Origin: Paenibacillus sp. SZ31
GTDB taxonomy: Bacteria; Bacillota; Bacilli; Paenibacillales; Paenibacillaceae
DNA length: 64,000 nucleotides
NCBI RefSeq assembly: GCF_012912005.1
Contig: NZ_JABBEA010000001.1
Span: forward strand, 186,001-250,000
Direction: 5' to 3'
Positions 25,782 through 35,295 of the stretch are shown one piece after another. The notes below the pieces were generated by a model, which made no database searches, was not told the DNA's origin, and saw nothing but the letters and a program-made list of their open reading frames with translations. Position 1 is the stretch's first letter; every line of letters starts with the position of its first letter. Position numbers and translations under genes: made by a program.

Positions 25782-26795
25782 CTAGGAATTAGCTTCCTCT
25801 TCTTCAGCACTTTCAGCTGGCTGTTCCTGGATCAATCCGGCGAACAAGGCATGCACGAATTGCTCCGAATCGAATGGCTGCAGATCGTCAATCTTCTCAC
25901 CCAGTCCCACGAGTTTTACTGGCAAGTCCAACTCCTGACGGATCGCAACAACGATTCCGCCTTTAGCTGTACCATCCAGTTTCGTCAGTACCAGACCAGT
26001 TACGCCGCTTTTCTCACCGAAAAGTTTAGCCTGATTCAAGGCATTTTGGCCTGTTGTTGCATCCAGTACCATCAGTACCTCATGCGGAGCTTCCGGAATT
26101 TCACGCTGAATGACACGATAGATCTTGTTAAGCTCGTCCATCAGGTTCGATTTATTTTGCAGACGACCTGCTGTATCACAGAGGAGAACATCTGCTCCCC
26201 GTTGCTTCGCTGCCTGCACCGCATCATACATAACAGCTGCTGGATCTGAACCGGACTGCTGTTTGATAACATCTACACCGGCACGTTGTCCCCATACTTC
26301 CAACTGTTCGATAGCTCCGGCACGGAACGTATCTCCAGCTGCCATGATGACTTTTTTACCTTGTTGTTTAAAGCGATGAGCCAGCTTGCCAATCGTTGTT
26401 GTTTTACCAACACCGTTAACGCCAACGAACAAAATGACGGTAATGCCATCCGGGTTCATTTTCAATTCATTGTTCTGTTCACTGCGAAGAAGATCCGTCA
26501 GTTTCTCGGACAATACAGGCTGCAGTTCAGCCGCGTCCTCAATTTTACGTTTTTTCACCTCAACGCGCAGATCTTCGATCAGATTCATAACCGTATTCAC
26601 ACCAACGTCTGCTCCAATCAGAATCTCTTCCAATTCTTCATAGAACTCTTCATCGATTTTTTTGCGGCGGATAACGAGATCCGACACCTTTTCCACAAGC
26701 CCTTTACGTGTCTTTTCCAATCCATCCTTGAACTGTTTGGTCACTGACTCCGTTTTACTTGCAATGCTGTCTCTAAGCTTCTTAAAAAAACTCAT
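25782..26795 (-). CDS. ftsY: Signal recognition particle receptor FtsY
   Basis: SRP receptor GTPase at the membrane, partner of Ffh. The 337 residues are an NG-domain protein with short amphipathic N-terminus: GVNGVGKTTTIGKLAHRF, DTAGRLQNKSNLMDEL, TKLDGTAKGGIVVAI. The long acidic A domain of enterobacteria is absent, as in Bacillus. GGAGGGG precedes the ATG. It follows smc by about 110 bp, the rnc-smc-ftsY order of Bacillales. Confidence 0.98.
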   Translation of the reverse strand: MSFFKKLRDSIASKTESVTKQFKDGLEKTRKGLVEKVSDLVIRRKKIDEEFYEELEEILIGADVGVNTVMNLIEDLRVEVKKRKIEDAAELQPVLSEKLTDLLRSEQNNELKMNPDGITVILFVGVNGVGKTTTIGKLAHRFKQQGKKVIMAAGDTFRAGAIEQLEVWGQRAGVDVIKQQSGSDPAAVMYDAVQAAKQRGADVLLCDTAGRLQNKSNLMDELNKIYRVIQREIPEAPHEVLMVLDATTGQNALNQAKLFGEKSGVTGLVLTKLDGTAKGGIVVAIRQELDLPVKLVGLGEKIDDLQPFDSEQFVHALFAGLIQEQPAESAEEEEANS

Positions 26796-26903
26796 AAAGC
26801 CCCTCCATCGTGTACATAATCTGAGCGTTTGGTAATGATGCTCAATCTAAATCAAATTTGAATGAATACAATGAGTTCATGTGTCTCGCAGGTTTGGATC
26901 AGA

Positions 26904-29900
26904 TCAGGCAATTACAGCTTCTTCATCTTCCAGTTTAACCGAAACGAGCTTGGATACGCCGCCCTCTTCCATGGTAACACCGTACAGCACATCCGCTTCT
27001 TCCATTGTACCTTTACGATGGGTAACGACGATGAACTGGGTTTGTTCGGAGAACTCACGCAAGTACTGGGCAAAACGTACCACGTTGGCTTCATCCAATG
27101 CTGCCTCAACTTCATCCAGCACACAGAACGGTACAGGTTTGACATGCAGAATGGCAAATAACAAAGCCATCGCGGTCAAAGCCCGCTCCCCACCGGATAA
27201 CAGCTGCAGGTTTTGCAGTTTCTTACCTGGTGGCTGAGCAACAATATCTATTCCCGTATCGAGCAAACGTTCAGGGTCCATCAGAACAAGGTCAGCACGT
27301 CCCCCACCAAACAGCTTGGTAAACACGGTACCGAACTCACGGCGGATCGCATCAAACGTGATTTTGAATCGCTTCGCCATCTCGTCTTCCATTTCCCGTA
27401 TAACCTGATACAACGTAGTTTTAGCTTCCACTAGGTCATTCTTCTGTTCACTCAGGAACTCATATCGCTCATTAACTCGCTGGAACTCCTCAATCGCTCC
27501 CAGGTTAACCTCACCCAAAGCAGATATACTGCGCTTGAGCTTCTGTACCTCAGCCTGTGTATGTTCCACATCTTCCGGTACAGGATAACGCTCTTTAGCC
27601 AGTTCATAGCCCAGTTCGTATTCATCCGTCAGCTTCCGCAATATATTTTCCAGCTCAACATCCAGCCGGTTCACGGAAATTTCCGTCTGTCGCATCTGCT
27701 CTTCCACCGCTTTCAACTGCGTGCGCTGTTCTTTCGTTTCGCTCTCGGCAAGCTCAAGCTTTTTCGACAACTCACTTCGGGCAGCACGTTTGAAGTCCAG
27801 CTCCTGTGATGCTTCTGCTTTTTTCAGCTTGTACTGATTCAGATCTTCAATCTGCTTGACACTCTCGGTCTGTGTTTTCTTGAGATCTGCCTCCATCGAA
27901 GCCAGCAACGTGCGATTCTGACGAAGATCTTTCACCAGCGACTCCACTTCCCGCTCCAGACGCCGCAATTGTTCCCCATTGGAGAATCGCTCCTGATCGA
28001 GCTTGCCTTCCCGTACTTTCAATTCAGTGAGTTGGCTCTGCAATTCTTCCTTCGCGGATTCATTGGCTTTCCGAGCAAACTCAGCTGCATGAATGGCACG
28101 ATGAGTCGCTTTTTCTTCCTCTTCAAGCTGCTCCAGCTTCTTCACAGCAACGATGCGAGCGGTATCCAGCTCTTTGATCTCTTCGGTAAACCCGCTCTTC
28201 TCCTGCCCGACAACAGCAACCTGTTCAAGCACGTGGCGAAGCTCATGTTCTACCTGTTTCATTTCCATCGAAGCCTGCTGTTCTGCATTTCGGGTATCGT
28301 CACCGGACTGACGAAGTTCATCCAGTTTGTCCTGACACTGCTCCAGTTGAACTTTTACATCATCCACACTACGATGCAGTTTCACAATCTGATTTTCCGT
28401 ATCCAAAATATCCTGGTCTAGCTGATCCAGTTGCCGTTTCCGACTGAGCAGACTCACATTTTTCTTATGCTGGCTACCACCCGTCATGGAACCACCTGCA
28501 TTAACGACGTCGCCTTCAAGCGTCACGACCCGGAAACGATACTGGCAACGAGCCGCAATTTTGTTCGCGACCTCCAGCGTTTCGGCAATAATAACATTAC
28601 CTAACAGACTGCCAATGATCGAAGCATACTTAGATTCGAATTGTACGAGATCAGCACCGATCCCCACAAAGCCCTCCATGCCTTCAATCATGGAACGTTC
28701 AGCCGCGCCAATGGCACGTGGACGAATGACATCCAGAGGCAGGAACGTTGCACGGCCCAATTGACGTTGCTTAAGGAAAGCGATCGCCTGTCTGGAAACT
28801 GATTCATTTTCCATGACCACATGCTGCAAGGATGCTCCCATCGCTGTCTCTACCGCAAGTTCAATCTTCTCGGGAACTTTGACAAGTTCAGCAACAGCTC
28901 CATGAACACCGTTTAGTGTGCCTTTGCGTGAAGCCTTGAGAACCTCTTTGACACCCAGCATGAATCCGTCAAAATCATCCTGCATCTCTTTCATCGTATC
29001 GCGGCGAGAGACCTGAGCTTCACGTTTCTGTTCCCATTTACGGACTGTGCCCCGACTTTCTTCGAGCAGCTTCTGCAGCGACTGGAGTCGTTCGCTTTCC
29101 GTAATATAACCACCACGTAGATCACTGATTTCTTTGCCCAAACGAACAACCTTTTTCTCAATGTCCGCTTTGCGACTTTCCAGGGTCTCTTTCTGATCTT
29201 CCCATTTTCCAGATTCCTCAGCCGCGCGATTCATTCTGCGCTCCAGCGTTTCTTTCTGCTGGTCCACGTAACGAATTTCATTTCGTGTCTGGGCCATCTG
29301 ATTCATCAGTTCCAGCAAGTTGCCTTTGAGGCTTTCCTCTTGCTGTTGGCTAATGCCACCTGTAACACCAATGAGTTTGGCCTCTTCCTGGGACAACTGA
29401 TTTCTCACATCATTCAGTTCATGCTCAAGCTTGCCAAACTTCTCACGCAGTGCAAGCAGCTCGGTTTCCCGTTCGCGATGTCTCTCTTCACTAGCCGTAA
29501 GCGTTACTTTGAGCTGCTCCTGATTCGTTTGCAGATGGTGCGAGCGTTCCTTGAGCAGTTCCCCAAGCCCTTCACTTTTCTCCGTCGCTTCACTGAATTG
29601 CAATAAGGCGGATTGCAGTTGCTCTGTCTCTGTTTCCAGGATACGCAGCGCATTCCGATCATTTTCCAGCTTGGCATCATGCGTAGAGACAATCGCTGCG
29701 AGTCCAACCTCTTCCTGTTTTAGCGATTGCAGTCGCTCATTTGCCTTACTCCAGGACGCATGAATCTGTTCAATCTGGTACACATACATGGAAATTTCCT
29801 GCGATTTGAGCTGTGAACGAAGTTCCTTATAGTGGATCGCTTTCTCCGATTGTTCCTTAAGCGGACCAATCTGATCTTCCAGCTCGGTCACGAGATCATG

Positions 29901-30473
29901 AATCCGCAGCAAATTCTGCTCTGTCTCATCCAGTTTGCGCGTAGCATCCCGCTTGCGGGATTTATATTTAACAATACCTGAAGCCTCTTCAAAAATGCCC
30001 CTGCGATCCTCTGAACGGGTACTCAGAATCTCTTCGATTCGTCCCTGTCCAATAATCGAGTAGGCTTCTTTACCAATGCCGGTATCCATAAACAACTCCG
30101 TGATATCCTTCAAACGACAAGATTGCTTGTTGATAAAATATTCACTGTCTCCGCTGCGATGTACACGACGAGTCACCGTCACTTCACCGAAATCCAATGC
30201 AAGTGCGTGATCCTCGTTATCGAGCGTTAGCGAAACTTCACCGAAATTAACGGCCTTCCGTGCGTCACTACCTGCAAAGATAATATCTTCCATCTTGCCA
30301 CCACGCAGCGACTTGGCACTTTGTTCCCCTAGAACCCAGCGGATGCCGTCCGATATATTACTCTTTCCACTTCCGTTCGGACCTACAACAGCCGTAATGC
30401 CACGAACGAATTCCATCTCCGTTTTGTCGGCGAATGACTTGAATCCACCCAATTCAATCCGTTTTAAAAACAT
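26904..30473 (-). CDS. smc: Chromosome segregation ATPase SMC
   Basis: Core of the bacterial condensin that organises and separates chromosomes with ScpA and ScpB. In 1189 residues: Walker A GPNGSGKSNISDGIRW at the N-terminus, two long coiled coils (about 170-500 and 670-1030), a hinge (about 515-665) with GSMTGGS glycines, and the C-terminal signature LSGGERALTAMALL and Walker B CVLDEVEAALDEANV. I take ATG 30473, with AGAGGAGGTGA 11 bp upstream, instead of the frame opening at 30500. The 377-bp gap before it holds a 111-bp structured repeat and the rnc terminator, so smc may have its own promoter. Confidence 0.98.
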   Translation of the reverse strand: MFLKRIELGGFKSFADKTEMEFVRGITAVVGPNGSGKSNISDGIRWVLGEQSAKSLRGGKMEDIIFAGSDARKAVNFGEVSLTLDNEDHALALDFGEVTVTRRVHRSGDSEYFINKQSCRLKDITELFMDTGIGKEAYSIIGQGRIEEILSTRSEDRRGIFEEASGIVKYKSRKRDATRKLDETEQNLLRIHDLVTELEDQIGPLKEQSEKAIHYKELRSQLKSQEISMYVYQIEQIHASWSKANERLQSLKQEEVGLAAIVSTHDAKLENDRNALRILETETEQLQSALLQFSEATEKSEGLGELLKERSHHLQTNQEQLKVTLTASEERHRERETELLALREKFGKLEHELNDVRNQLSQEEAKLIGVTGGISQQQEESLKGNLLELMNQMAQTRNEIRYVDQQKETLERRMNRAAEESGKWEDQKETLESRKADIEKKVVRLGKEISDLRGGYITESERLQSLQKLLEESRGTVRKWEQKREAQVSRRDTMKEMQDDFDGFMLGVKEVLKASRKGTLNGVHGAVAELVKVPEKIELAVETAMGASLQHVVMENESVSRQAIAFLKQRQLGRATFLPLDVIRPRAIGAAERSMIEGMEGFVGIGADLVQFESKYASIIGSLLGNVIIAETLEVANKIAARCQYRFRVVTLEGDVVNAGGSMTGGSQHKKNVSLLSRKRQLDQLDQDILDTENQIVKLHRSVDDVKVQLEQCQDKLDELRQSGDDTRNAEQQASMEMKQVEHELRHVLEQVAVVGQEKSGFTEEIKELDTARIVAVKKLEQLEEEEKATHRAIHAAEFARKANESAKEELQSQLTELKVREGKLDQERFSNGEQLRRLEREVESLVKDLRQNRTLLASMEADLKKTQTESVKQIEDLNQYKLKKAEASQELDFKRAARSELSKKLELAESETKEQRTQLKAVEEQMRQTEISVNRLDVELENILRKLTDEYELGYELAKERYPVPEDVEHTQAEVQKLKRSISALGEVNLGAIEEFQRVNERYEFLSEQKNDLVEAKTTLYQVIREMEDEMAKRFKITFDAIRREFGTVFTKLFGGGRADLVLMDPERLLDTGIDIVAQPPGKKLQNLQLLSGGERALTAMALLFAILHVKPVPFCVLDEVEAALDEANVVRFAQYLREFSEQTQFIVVTHRKGTMEEADVLYGVTMEEGGVSKLVSVKLEDEEAVIA

Positions 30474-30567
30474 AGGGTTTCTCGTCACCTCCTCTTGCAA
30501 ATTTCAAGTATTGCATTCCAACGCCTAAATAAATTGAACCATTGCTATTACACATGACTACTTCGAT

Positions 30568-30678
30568 TGCAGCACCATCCTCCGATCGCTCTTATCCCCA
30601 GATTTTCTTGATTCCCTTATCCAAGGGAAAAATCCGTTGATAAATGCGCACGCTTCGCTTCTTCAGATTGGTTCTGCA
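30568..30678 (-). repeat. 111-bp structured intergenic repeat, copy A
   Basis: Intergenic palindromic element between rnc and smc. Terminal arms TGCAGCACCATC (30568-30579) and GATTGGTTCTGCA (30666-30678), sub-terminal paired arms around CTTATCC/GATAA, and a central hairpin TTCCCTT/AAGGGAA. It aligns without gaps to copy B, with 76 of 87 identical positions over the inner 87 bp by hand, while the outer 12 bp at each end differ but stay complementary. Confidence 0.8.
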
Positions 30679-30750
30679 CTCTTCGTTTTGTGTAAAATAA
30701 AGTTCACTTATTTAGTTAACGATCAGGTAACCTTCTCCTGAACCTCTTTA

Positions 30751-30823
30751 CAAAAAAAAGAGCAAAAAGCAGTCCGGCCGATTACTTCCGCCGGGGCGGA
30801 CCCGCGGGCTGCTCTTTGCTCTT
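30751..30823 (-). terminator. Terminator after rnc
   Basis: Fifteen-bp stem with one mismatch (30758-30772 with 30809-30823), topped by GC-rich sequence (CCGGCC...GGGGCGG), with an A8 run giving the minus-strand U-tract. Confidence 0.85.
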
Positions 30824-30850
30824 CGTTTGTCTATGCGCTATCGGTTAAGC

Positions 30851-31549
30851 TCAGGCTTCCGGAAGCTTCAGTCGATCAAGTGCTGCAGATGCAGCCTGTT
30901 GTTCCGCTTCCTTTTTGGAACGCCCTGTACCTCTGCCAAGCCGTTCTTGACCCATATGGACCTCCGAGACAAACTCACGTTCATGGGCAGGTCCCCGTTC
31001 CTCAACGATACGGTATTCCAAAGCTCCCATATTGTGATGCTGAGTAAGTTCCTGCAGTTCCGTTTTGTAATCACTCATTTGCAGCTTGCTGCCCAGAACG
31101 ATTAATGGGAATACATGCTGATCGAGAAATGTCCGAACAGGCGCAAGCCCCTGATCCAGATACAATGCACCAATGAAAGACTCAAACACATCTGCCAGCA
31201 AAGCCGGCCGTGTCCGTCCTCCAGTCAGTTCCTCACCTTTACCTAGAAGTACATACTGCCCAAAACCCAACGCTTCAGCAAATTTGACGAGGGAAGGCTC
31301 ACAGACAATGGATGCCCGCAGCTTAGTTAATTCACCTTCCGGACGGTTAGGATACAAATGATACAAGTATTCCGATACAGTCAGTTCCAGCACGGCATCG
31401 CCCAGAAACTCCAGACGCTCGTTGTCCTGATGCTGACTGAACCGGTGTTCGTTTACATAAGAAGCATGGGTAAACGCTTGTTTTAAAAGCTGCCTGTTGT
31501 CAAATTTGATTTGAAGTTTGTGTTGTAACTGCTTCAGATCTTCACTCAA
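30851..31549 (-). CDS. rnc: Ribonuclease III
   Basis: Double-strand-specific endoribonuclease for rRNA and mRNA processing. The RNase III signature [21 protein letters not shown] and the acidic [20 protein letters not shown] are followed by a C-terminal dsRBD ([13 protein letters not shown] ... [19 protein letters not shown]). The frame is open to 31681 inside fabF; I prefer TTG at 31549 because AAGGGG lies nine bases upstream and 14 bp after the fabF stop, giving 232 residues. An ATG at 31597 is the alternative, overlapping fabF by 35 bp. It follows fabF and precedes smc. Confidence 0.96.
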   Translation of the reverse strand: MSEDLKQLQHKLQIKFDNRQLLKQAFTHASYVNEHRFSQHQDNERLEFLGDAVLELTVSEYLYHLYPNRPEGELTKLRASIVCEPSLVKFAEALGFGQYVLLGKGEELTGGRTRPALLADVFESFIGALYLDQGLAPVRTFLDQHVFPLIVLGSKLQMSDYKTELQELTQHHNMGALEYRIVEERGPAHEREFVSEVHMGQERLGRGTGRSKKEAEQQAASAALDRLKLPEA

Positions 31550-31562
31550 ACGAACTAGCCCC

Positions 31563-32801
31563 TTATGCTTCAAATTTTTTGAGAATAATGGTGGCATTGT
31601 GACCGCCGAATCCAAATGAATTGGACATGGCAATATTGACTTTAGTTTGACGTGGAACATTTGGTACATAATCCAGATCACATTCCGGATCCTGATTTTC
31701 CAGGTTAATCGTTGGAGCCAGTGTCTGATGTGTCAGTGACAATCCGCAGATGACCGCTTCTACACCACCAGCAGCGCCAAGCATGTGGCCCGTCATGGAT
31801 TTAGTAGAACTCACTGCGAGCTTGTACGCATGGTCACCAAACGCCTTTTTGATCGCAAGCGTTTCGGATCTGTCGCCTACAGGCGTCGAAGTTCCGTGTG
31901 CATTGATGTAATCCACTTCTTCAGGCTCAATACCCGCATTGCGAAGTGCCATCTTCATGCAACGTGCTGCTCCGTCTGGATCTGGTTCTGTCATGTGATG
32001 TGCATCGCCAGTCAGACCGTAACCGATCACTTCACCATAGATACGTGCACCACGTTTTTGAGCATGCTCCAGAGATTCCAGGATCAGAACGCCAGCGCCT
32101 TCGCCCATAACAAAACCATCACGATCTGTATCAAAAGGACGGCTTGATTTCGCAGGATCATCATTACGTGTTGACATTGCGCGCATCGCACAGAACCCTG
32201 CAAGACCCGTTGGTCTGATTGTTGCTTCCGCACCACCACAGATCATGGCATCTGCATCACCATTGGCAATCAGCTTGAAGGAATCTCCGATGGAGTGTGT
32301 ACCTGTTGCACAAGCGGTAACAACGTTAATGTTAGGCCCTTTGGCACCAAGAGAAATGGACATTTGGCCTGAAGCCATGTTCGAGATCATCATGGGAATG
32401 AAGAATGGACTTACCCGTTTTGGACCTTTTTGCAGCAATGCATTATGTTGGTCCTCCCAAGTTCCCAATCCACCAATACCTGATCCGATAGATACACCAA
32501 AACGCTCTGCATCAATGTTCTCATTAATTTTCAGACCACTGTCTTCAACGGCTTTAAAACCAGCTGCAACAGCAAACTGTACAAAACGGTCCATTTTGCG
32601 AGCATCCTTGCGATCCATGTATTCTTCCGGGTTGAAATCCTTGATCTCGGCTGCAATCTGTGTCGTGTATTCACTTACATCAAACGCCTCAATCTGAGAG
32701 ATTCCGGACTTACCTGCCATTAAACTGCCCCAGAACGTTTCCAAATCTTTTCCGAGCGATGTCATTACGCCCATTCCGGTAATTACTACTCTTTGTTTCA
32801 A
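31563..32801 (-). CDS. fabF: Beta-ketoacyl-ACP synthase II
   Basis: Condenses malonyl-ACP with acyl-ACP in fatty-acid elongation. The 412-residue thiolase-fold enzyme has the Cys-His-His triad: active-site cysteine in [14 protein letters not shown], first histidine in [11 protein letters not shown] and second in [15 protein letters not shown]. Start is TTG at 32801, six bases after AGAGGTGA. It follows acpP; a stem-loop at 32941-32972 lies in the 180-bp gap. Part of the FapR-controlled block. Confidence 0.98.
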   Translation of the reverse strand: MKQRVVITGMGVMTSLGKDLETFWGSLMAGKSGISQIEAFDVSEYTTQIAAEIKDFNPEEYMDRKDARKMDRFVQFAVAAGFKAVEDSGLKINENIDAERFGVSIGSGIGGLGTWEDQHNALLQKGPKRVSPFFIPMMISNMASGQMSISLGAKGPNINVVTACATGTHSIGDSFKLIANGDADAMICGGAEATIRPTGLAGFCAMRAMSTRNDDPAKSSRPFDTDRDGFVMGEGAGVLILESLEHAQKRGARIYGEVIGYGLTGDAHHMTEPDPDGAARCMKMALRNAGIEPEEVDYINAHGTSTPVGDRSETLAIKKAFGDHAYKLAVSSTKSMTGHMLGAAGGVEAVICGLSLTHQTLAPTINLENQDPECDLDYVPNVPRQTKVNIAMSNSFGFGGHNATIILKKFEA

Positions 32802-32940
32802 ACCGACTCACCTCTATATCGACTGCATTACGCAAGTATTTTGTGGGAATATCCGCAAACAGTCATCTATTCAACCAAGATCGGAAGACCTGCTTGAGTA
32901 GAGCTGCTTGCGGAATGAGAAAAACCAATGAATGATGAGA

Positions 32941-32972
32941 AGTCCCGCCTGTTCGAAAACATGTGCGGGACT
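32941..32972 (-). terminator. Stem-loop between acpP and fabF (weak terminator or mRNA stabiliser)
   Basis: AGTCCCGC/GCGGGACT with inner TGTT/AACA. The minus-strand tail is only weakly U-rich. Placed right after acpP it probably raises acpP dose over fabF. Confidence 0.55.
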
Positions 32973-32981
32973 AAAATGACT

Positions 32982-33215
32982 TTAGGTATGAGATTGTATG
33001 TACTTAACAACTTCACCTACGGTCGTGATTTTTTCTGCATCTTCATCAGAGATTTCCAAATCAAATTCATCTTCCAATTCCATGACCAATTCCACTACAT
33101 CCAAAGAATCAGCACCCAAATCTTCTTTGAAAGATGCTTCAAGTGTAACTTCAGCTTCGTCTGCGCCCAAGCGGTCGACGACGATGCGTTTTACACGCTC
33201 CAATACATCGGACAT
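32982..33215 (-). CDS. acpP: Acyl carrier protein
   Basis: Carries growing acyl chains on a phosphopantetheine arm attached to the serine of the motif [12 protein letters not shown]. 77 residues, acidic, normal length. The frame opens at 33224, but ATG 33215 has GAAGGAGGT seven bases upstream. It lies between fabG and fabF as in most Bacillota. Confidence 0.98.
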   Translation of the reverse strand: MSDVLERVKRIVVDRLGADEAEVTLEASFKEDLGADSLDVVELVMELEDEFDLEISDEDAEKITTVGEVVKYIQSHT

Positions 33216-33287
33216 CCGGTTCACCTCCTTCTTTGGTATTATACGAGAATCGCAGGCAAAATGCCATAGAAGACATATGCGGCTCCC

Positions 33288-33309
33288 GGCCGGGGAACCC
33301 GGCCTTTTT
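33288..33309 (+). terminator. Plus-strand intrinsic terminator antisense to the fab operon
   Basis: Perfect GGCCGGG-GAA-CCCGGCC stem (33288-33304) followed by TTTTT (33305-33309) on the plus strand. No plus-strand gene lies near. On the minus strand it is an intercistronic hairpin between fabG and acpP. Confidence 0.6.
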
Positions 33310-33367
33310 CCGGCATTTCGGATCGTCCAGCGCCTGTTCCCCGACTATTGTTCAAGTCCGGGAAGAA

Positions 33368-34117
33368 TTACATGTACATGCCACCATCAACATGCAGCGT
33401 CTGCCCTGTCATATAAGATGAAGCCTGTGAAGCCAGGAAAGTGACTACACCGGCGATTTCATCCGGCTGACCCAAACGGGACAACGGAATACCACTTAGC
33501 ATACCGTCCACCAGCTCCTGGGACAACTCTTTTGTCATATCTGTCTCAATGAAACCTGGTGCAACACAGTTAACTGTGATTCCACGAGAAGCCAGTTCAC
33601 GAGCAGATGCCTTTGTCAGGCCAATGACTCCTGCCTTGGCAGCAACATAGTTCGCTTGTCCAGCATTACCGAGCACACCTACAACCGAGGAGATATTGAT
33701 AATTCTTCCCGACCGTTGTTTCATCATTGGACGTGTAACCGCCTTAAGGCAGTTAAACACACCTTTGAGATTGGTTTCAATAACCTGATCGAATTCTTCC
33801 TCTTTCATACGCATGATCAAATTATCACGGGTAATCCCGGCATTGTTCACCAGAATATCAACGTTGCCCCATGCTTCGAGTGTAGCTTTGACCATTTGTT
33901 CAGCTTCATCCATCAGGCCAACATTGGCTTGAAGTGTAATTGCCTTGACTCCTTTGGCACGAATCGCTTCCGCCACTTCCTCAGCTGCCGCTTGACTGCC
34001 CGCATAATTCACGGCTACGTTCGCTCCAGCCTCAGCTAGTGCCAGTGCAATACTGCGCCCAATGCCACGGGATGCCCCGGTAACGAGTGCATTTTTACCT
34101 TCTAATGGTTTAGACAT
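33368..34117 (-). CDS. fabG: 3-oxoacyl-ACP reductase
   Basis: NADPH-dependent reductase in fatty-acid elongation. Short-chain dehydrogenase with TGASRGIGR nucleotide motif, NNAG, catalytic serine in NISSVVG and the YxxxK pair in YVAAKAG, 249 residues. The frame reaches 34138, but ATG 34117 (MSKPLEGK) has AAAGGAGGA six bases upstream. It follows fabD across a 211-bp gap holding repeat copy B. Confidence 0.98.
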   Translation of the reverse strand: MSKPLEGKNALVTGASRGIGRSIALALAEAGANVAVNYAGSQAAAEEVAEAIRAKGVKAITLQANVGLMDEAEQMVKATLEAWGNVDILVNNAGITRDNLIMRMKEEEFDQVIETNLKGVFNCLKAVTRPMMKQRSGRIINISSVVGVLGNAGQANYVAAKAGVIGLTKASARELASRGITVNCVAPGFIETDMTKELSQELVDGMLSGIPLSRLGQPDEIAGVVTFLASQASSYMTGQTLHVDGGMYM

Positions 34118-34184
34118 AATCATTCCTCCTTTCCCCAAATCTATATCAGTTCAACCAAAGAATGTTTACACTTGCCACTCCGAT

Positions 34185-34295
34185 GACAGAATAAACTTCC
34201 GATCGCTGTTATCCCCAGATTTTTTTGATTCCCTTTTCTAAAGGGAAAATCCGGTGATAAAGGCGAACGCTCCGCTTCTTCAGTTTTTTTCTGTC
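34185..34295 (-). repeat. 111-bp structured intergenic repeat, copy B
   Basis: Between fabD and fabG. Terminal arms GACAGAATAAACT (34185-34197) and AGTTTTTTTCTGTC (34282-34295), inner paired arms and central hairpin TTCCCTTT/AAAGGGAA. Same length and core as copy A; ends unrelated in sequence to copy A but complementary to each other. Confidence 0.8.
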
Positions 34296-34328
34296 CTCTC
34301 CGTTCTCGTGTAAAAAGTTTAGTTTAAC

Positions 34329-35270
34329 TCATATAACTCCTTCTAATTCACTTGCCGTTGCTTCGAGCGTTTCAAGACTGTTCACATTATACAGTTTTAC
34401 GGTTTTATCTGTTTTTTTAATCAAACCGGTCAATACACTGCCAGATCCAATCTCGATGAACGTATCCACGCCTTGCTCAATAAGCCATGTCACACTGTCT
34501 TCCCATAATACAGGAGAATAGACCTGAGCTGTTAACAAATCCTGAACTTGTCCATTCTCTGCAGGTCTTGCAGTCACATTAGCGACTACAGGGACCGCTG
34601 CCGGTGAGAACGTGACGGTTTTCAGTTTCTCTTCCAGCTTCTCAGCTGCACCCTTCATCAATGAAGAGTGAAACGGGCCGCTTACTTCAAGTAGAATGGC
34701 ACGTTTGCCGCCAGCTTCTTTCACTCGTTCCGCGACCGCAGCTACGCCTTCCTTCACACCAGAAACGACGATTTGTCCAGGACAATTGATATTGGCAAGT
34801 TCAACCGCATGACCACTTTCAGATACGTCACGGCAAAGCACCCCCAGCGCTTCCCGATCCGCACCCAACACAGCAGCCATAGCTCCTTGTCCACCCGGTA
34901 CTGCCTGTTCCATATACTGACCACGCGCCCGTACAATGCTCACTGCATCAGCAAACGAAAGAACGCCTGCTGCCACCAGTGCACTGTATTCTCCCAGACT
35001 GTGTCCAGCCGTATAGTCAGGCTGAATTCCTTTTTCTTTGAAAGCTTCAAGCAAGGCAATACTTGCTGTCAACAGAGCCGGTTGTGTATTTGATGTCTGT
35101 TTCAACTCGGTCTCTGGTCCTTCAAATACAAGATTGGTCAGCGAGAAACCCAATGTTTCATCCGCTGTACGAAAAATCTCGGTTGCCGCAGGCACGGACT
35201 CATATGCGTCTTTCGCCATACCTACAGCCTGTGATCCCTGACCGGGAAATACAAATGCTATTTTACCCAT
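34329..35270 (-). CDS. fabD: Malonyl-CoA:ACP transacylase
   Basis: Loads malonyl groups onto ACP. 313 residues with FPGQGSQ at the N-terminus, the nucleophile serine in GHSLGEYSALVAAG, the arginine in IVRARGQYM and the histidine in SGPFHSSLMK. ATG 35270 is nine bases from GGGAG, while the first ATG (35279) touches it. It lies 25 bp after fabH. Confidence 0.98.
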   Translation of the reverse strand: MGKIAFVFPGQGSQAVGMAKDAYESVPAATEIFRTADETLGFSLTNLVFEGPETELKQTSNTQPALLTASIALLEAFKEKGIQPDYTAGHSLGEYSALVAAGVLSFADAVSIVRARGQYMEQAVPGGQGAMAAVLGADREALGVLCRDVSESGHAVELANINCPGQIVVSGVKEGVAAVAERVKEAGGKRAILLEVSGPFHSSLMKGAAEKLEEKLKTVTFSPAAVPVVANVTARPAENGQVQDLLTAQVYSPVLWEDSVTWLIEQGVDTFIEIGSGSVLTGLIKKTDKTVKLYNVNSLETLEATASELEGVI

Positions 35271-35295
35271 CCCATTCATCTCCCAGCTGTCTATT

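Noticed and set aside
32941..32972. Stem-loop considered as a full terminator of the fab operon
   Set aside because: Tail is not U-rich enough and fabF continues the conserved operon; treated as weak terminator or stabiliser.
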